NCBI RefSeq assembly: GCF_000004195.4
Contig: NC_030679.2
Coordinates: 143,523,539 to 143,587,538, forward strand
Source of the DNA: Xenopus tropicalis
Lineage: Eukaryota > Chordata > Amphibia > Anura > Pipidae
DNA length: 64,000 bases
Reading direction: 5' to 3'
The notes below the pieces were generated by a model. It was not told the DNA's origin and made no database searches. It was given only the letters and a program-made list of their open reading frames with translations. A program made the translations under genes and the position numbers. The first letter of the stretch is position 1. The number at the start of each line of letters is the position of its first letter. Of the stretch, positions 61,150 through 64,000 are shown in pieces.

Positions 61150-61242
61150 CTGTCTCTTCTTCAGGTTGAGCATTTTGGCAAATGCTTCAGTGAATTTGGA
61201 CTCCAGAACCTCATTCTCGATGTCTCTGCAGAGTTTATTCAT
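61150..61242 (-). CDS. candidate first coding exon of an unidentified gene
   Basis: The minus strand reads ATG followed by 30 further codons (MNKLCRDIENEVLESKFTEA, continuing to LKKRQ) and a strong splice donor, CAG|GTAAGG, in phase 0. An in-frame TAG lies nine codons upstream, so the ATG may be the start; alternatively the exon begins at TTAG|AAC (about 61266), though that acceptor has a poor pyrimidine tract. Composition looks coding (amphipathic, charged helix). I do not recognise the protein and no partner exon was identified in the window. It sits between genes 6 and 7 on the same strand. Confidence 0.35.
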
Positions 61243-61944
61243 GCAAACAACGTGGATGTAAAAGTTCTAACGGTACATTTTCCCTTTATTTTCCGTGCCA
61301 ACGGTACATATAACAACTACGGTTCCTTATCTCATTTCCAGATCAGATTTACAGGCAAACTTTCCTTATCTCGGCCGCTCAGACACCCTTGGAACACAGC
61401 CAGCCGCCTTCCTAAGGAAACTGCCAATCATTTGCACTCTTTAAGCATTACATATACATATAAAACTCAAAAGCCGTGAAGAGGCTGAAATTATCCTCAG
61501 AAATGGTTCTTTGTGACGTGACTGGTGTGACATGACTCATGTTGCCCATTTACTAACAGTGGGGGAATTTGCACTTGGGCAGTAACTACTGACATTCAGT
61601 TATTGCTTTTTATTATTCTTCCCGCTGCTGGATGAAAATAACCTAACGACTGATTGGCTGCTTTGTGGAAATGCCCAGGTATGAATTTGCTCACTGATTA
61701 CTGATTATACTTGATGAATACAGGACATATATAACACAACTGGTCAGTTTTGCTCCAGCGGAGTAACCCCTAGCAACCAGTTAGTTGACCAATAATATAT
61801 TTAAAAGGATTCAGAATATTCTCAATTCTCTAAAGTGAATTCCACTTTAGAACACACTCTGTTAATAAAATGCTAGTTATGCTCATTATTATAGTCATCT
61901 CACTGATCGGGCACTAAGCAAACTTGTGTGATGCTACATGTGAC

Positions 61945-62174
61945 CAGGGCCGGAACTAGGGGTAGGCAGAAGAGGCAGCTGCCTAGGGCGCAAACAATGG
62001 GGGGCGCCAGGCAGGAACCTCTCCTGCCTACCCCTAGCTCCTTTTTCATTGCCCCCGCCGCTTGTCAATACGAGGTGGGGGCAATGAACTATCGCCTAAC
62101 CACGGGCGGAAGGTGCAGGGGAGAGGTGGCCGACCCTGTTGCCTAGGGCGCCCGGTAGGCTTGGCCTGCCACTG
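61945..62174. mobile_element. short hAT-type MITE
   Basis: Ends CAGGGCCGGAACTAGG and GGCCTGCCACTG, flanked by an 8-bp duplication with one mismatch (CATGTGAC 61937-61944, CGTGTGAC 62175-62182). It contains TAGGGGTAGGCAGAAGAGG, also found in the blocks flanking gene 4. Confidence 0.75.
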
Positions 62175-62404
62175 CGTGTGACATTCACATCATGTCTTTT
62201 TGACCATAGAATTTTATCTGGACTTTATATCCCGGCTGTTTCATTTGTCTACACTCTCTGGACCCTCTCTAAACTCTAATTAGAGTCTGTAGCCAGTCCT
62301 AAGGTCTAGTTGGATAAGTTTGTTGTGCTATATACACTTAAGAGCCCATCTTGAAGGTCAACTAAGATGGCATTTGGGGTGAAAAGTCATTTAATGTCCT
62401 GGAC

Positions 62405-62705
62405 CAGGGATCCCCGACCTTTTTTACTCATGAGCCACACTCGGATGTAAAAAATGTTGATGAACCGCACAAGCATGAAAAAGGTTCTTGGGGATGCCCA
62501 ATAAGGGCTGTGGTTGGCCAGTCCTAAGGTCTAGTTGGATCAGGGCTGTGGTTGGTGCTTGGAGTAAAACTGTGTCTCTGTGCTTCCAAAACTTGTCTCC
62601 AAGCCAGAAATGTAAAAATGGCCACCTACTTTTGGCCACTGGGCGCAACATCAATGGGGTTGGTGAGCAACATGCTGCCCACAAGCGACTGGTTGGGCAT
62701 CACTG
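62405..62705. mobile_element. hAT-type MITE (CCCCAACC family)
   Basis: Ends CAGGGATCCCCGACC and GGTTGGGCATCACTG, flanked by the 8-bp duplication TCCTGGAC (62397-62404) and TCCTGGAT (62706-62713). Same family as 18282-18585 and 34053-34355. An internal duplicate of CCTAAGGTCTAGTTGGAT (62523-62540) also occurs in the flank near 62298-62315. Confidence 0.8.
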
Positions 62706-62922
62706 TCCTGGATATTCTCGGAACTATGGCTGAATGACAAATATCTTTTAAAGATATTAGGTTGGGGGCTTTGACCTAGATGGGTTTGAACTAAAAATGC
62801 CCAACATCCTCTGGTCTATATTGACTCTGGTGGCATCTCTTGTAAAGGCCCAAGAAAGTGGTGACAAAATTCCAGATGGAAAAAAAATGAAATCACTTAT
62901 ATGTGGGTTGGGCAAGTAGGTT

Positions 62923-62928
62923 TTTATT
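62923..62928 (-). promoter_or_regulatory. polyadenylation signal of gene 7
   Basis: AATAAA on the minus strand, about 50 bp past the gene 7 stop codon. Confidence 0.5.
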
Positions 62929-62978
62929 GGTGTCTAGTATCTTGGAATAATGTGTGCTGACAAATTTGGTTGCGACTA

Positions 62979-63590
62979 CTAGATATCCTGCTCTAGGACA
63001 AGTTGCTTATTCCATAGAGGAAATGGGGTAATCCCTTGGCAGAACTGAGTAAGCACAGCTTCAAGACTCTTTTCTGCATACAAGAAGCAAATAACACCAC
63101 CCCCTGTGGGTAGTAAACGCACTCCTTCAATCAGCTGGTGTAGGACATGGGCTTGTGCAGCAATAGGATCAGTTCCAAACAGGTCAATGTCAAACCGATG
63201 CATACCATCTCCTAGGGGCACAGAGTAGGGAGGGGTGCCCAGGCTAAGGAACTCAGATGAAGGAGAAATGGCATCACTGGTATTTCTGGATTTAGAGGTT
63301 TTGGCAGAGTCACTTGTCTCTTCACAGTGTTCAGAATGGAACCAGACAACTCCTCTTTGTAGCAACAACTCTAGGTTGGACCTGTGGGTAGATAGAGGAA
63401 GCCAACCTTGGATAAGAAGCCCCTTGGGAAGCAACACCTCGGCGGTACAGGAATTCTCAAACAAACTTAGGACTGCTTCAGGAGTAAGGACAACAAGAGG
63501 TCTTCTCCCATATGCACTCTGCACCCGATGCTTCAGCAACTTGACAGCATGGTCTAGTTGGTCATGGGGCAAGATCACTGAGACCACTGC
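62979..63590 (-). CDS. NAT16/HISAT-like GNAT N-acetyltransferase, paralogue 7 (last exon only)
   Basis: One exon, acceptor CTTTTAG at 63591, phase 0, 203 codons plus stop. It starts AVVSVILPHDQ and ends LVLEQDI. It aligns with exon 3 of the other six genes (YGRRPLVVLTPEAVLSLFEN, FDIDLFGTDP, HVLHQLIEG) but is the most diverged and has the shortest linker. It keeps the ancestral-looking ending (EQDI), lacking the C-terminal extensions of genes 2-6. Exons 1 and 2, with the acetyl-CoA site, are not in 63591-64000 and should lie beyond the window. No disabling change is visible. Confidence 0.8.
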   Translation of the reverse strand, partial: AVVSVILPHDQLDHAVKLLKHRVQSAYGRRPLVVLTPEAVLSLFENSCTAEVLLPKGLLIQGWLPLSTHRSNLELLLQRGVVWFHSEHCEETSDSAKTSKSRNTSDAISPSSEFLSLGTPPYSVPLGDGMHRFDIDLFGTDPIAAQAHVLHQLIEGVRLLPTGGGVICFLYAEKSLEAVLTQFCQGITPFPLWNKQLVLEQDI

Positions 63591-64000
63591 CTAAAAGAGT
63601 GAGTTAAAGGAGAAATCAAACACAAAAATAAGAAAGAAGGCAGGCCCCAAAAAATAATTTAGGTTTCTAGTATCAGTACAGACATGGACATGTATACGAA
63701 CAGAGCCTTAATGGCTCCCTATCTACGATGAATGCTAGCTCTTGAGCCCTGTAGAGCTCCTATACCATGTACCTTCAGGCAATTATGAGAGCTGATCTGC
63801 AAAAAGGCAACTTAACACATCTGTTCAAGGTAGAAGGCCATTTCAGCATTTACACTTGGGCAAAACTATGTAAGGGATTTTGATGGATGGTCAGACCCTC
63901 AGGTGAGAGATGGTTCTTGCTACCAATCAGGAACAGGACAAGGCAGGAGAAGGATAAAGTGGGCATAGACACAGGACTAGGCAGAAGCAGGACGGTCTCA
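63591..64000. other. intron 2 of gene 7, partial
   Basis: No match to exon 2 of the paralogues. The sequence is taken to be intronic and runs off the window. Confidence 0.5.

Overview
This is vertebrate nuclear DNA, almost certainly from a clawed frog (Xenopus). Three things point there: genes split by GT-AG introns, Tx1-type LINEs, and dense short inverted-repeat elements that carry internal tandem repeats. X. laevis and X. tropicalis cannot be told apart from the sequence alone. There is no bacterial operon, CRISPR array or rRNA/tRNA gene.

The host genes form a cluster of seven tandem paralogues, all on the minus strand. Each has three coding exons: about 60 codons, then 75-76, then 203-256. 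All splice junctions are phase 0. The proteins (360-391 aa) match the NAT16 / histidine N-acetyltransferase (HISAT) family: a GNAT acetyl-CoA site (R-x-x-G-x-A) in exon 2 and a conserved C-terminal domain in exon 3. Spans are gene 1 3394-5853, gene 2 19234-20863, gene 3 35452-37075, gene 4 42999-44858, gene 5 46955-48415, gene 6 53343-55159, and gene 7 62979-63590 (last exon only; the rest lies beyond the window). Genes 1, 5 and 6 form one subgroup and genes 2, 3 and 4 another. The start of exon 3 is nearly uniform across both, which suggests gene conversion. One further possible exon, of unknown identity, lies at 61150-61242.

Layout. 1-6 kb: old repeats and gene 1. 6-14 kb: a 100-bp satellite split by a full-length but frameshifted Tx1-type LINE (A). 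14.06-21.04 kb: duplicated unit A with gene 2. 21.04-29.38 kb: the same satellite split by a second, diverged LINE (B). 29.38-37.25 kb: unit B with gene 3, nearly identical to unit A. 37.25-41.55 kb: satellite split by a young LTR element without genes. 41.55-45.48 kb: gene 4 between two copies of a non-coding block. 45.5-64 kb: genes 5, 6 and 7 with several minisatellites and MITEs.

The most interesting signal is how the satellite and the mobile elements fit together. The satellite begins about 110-180 bp upstream of the start codons of genes 1, 2 and 3. Two LINEs from different families have their 3' junction at the same nucleotide of the 100-bp unit and are flanked by target-site duplications, which suggests a Tx1 lineage specialised for this satellite. 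The satellite also lies at both duplication borders, so it probably helped the gene cluster expand by unequal exchange.
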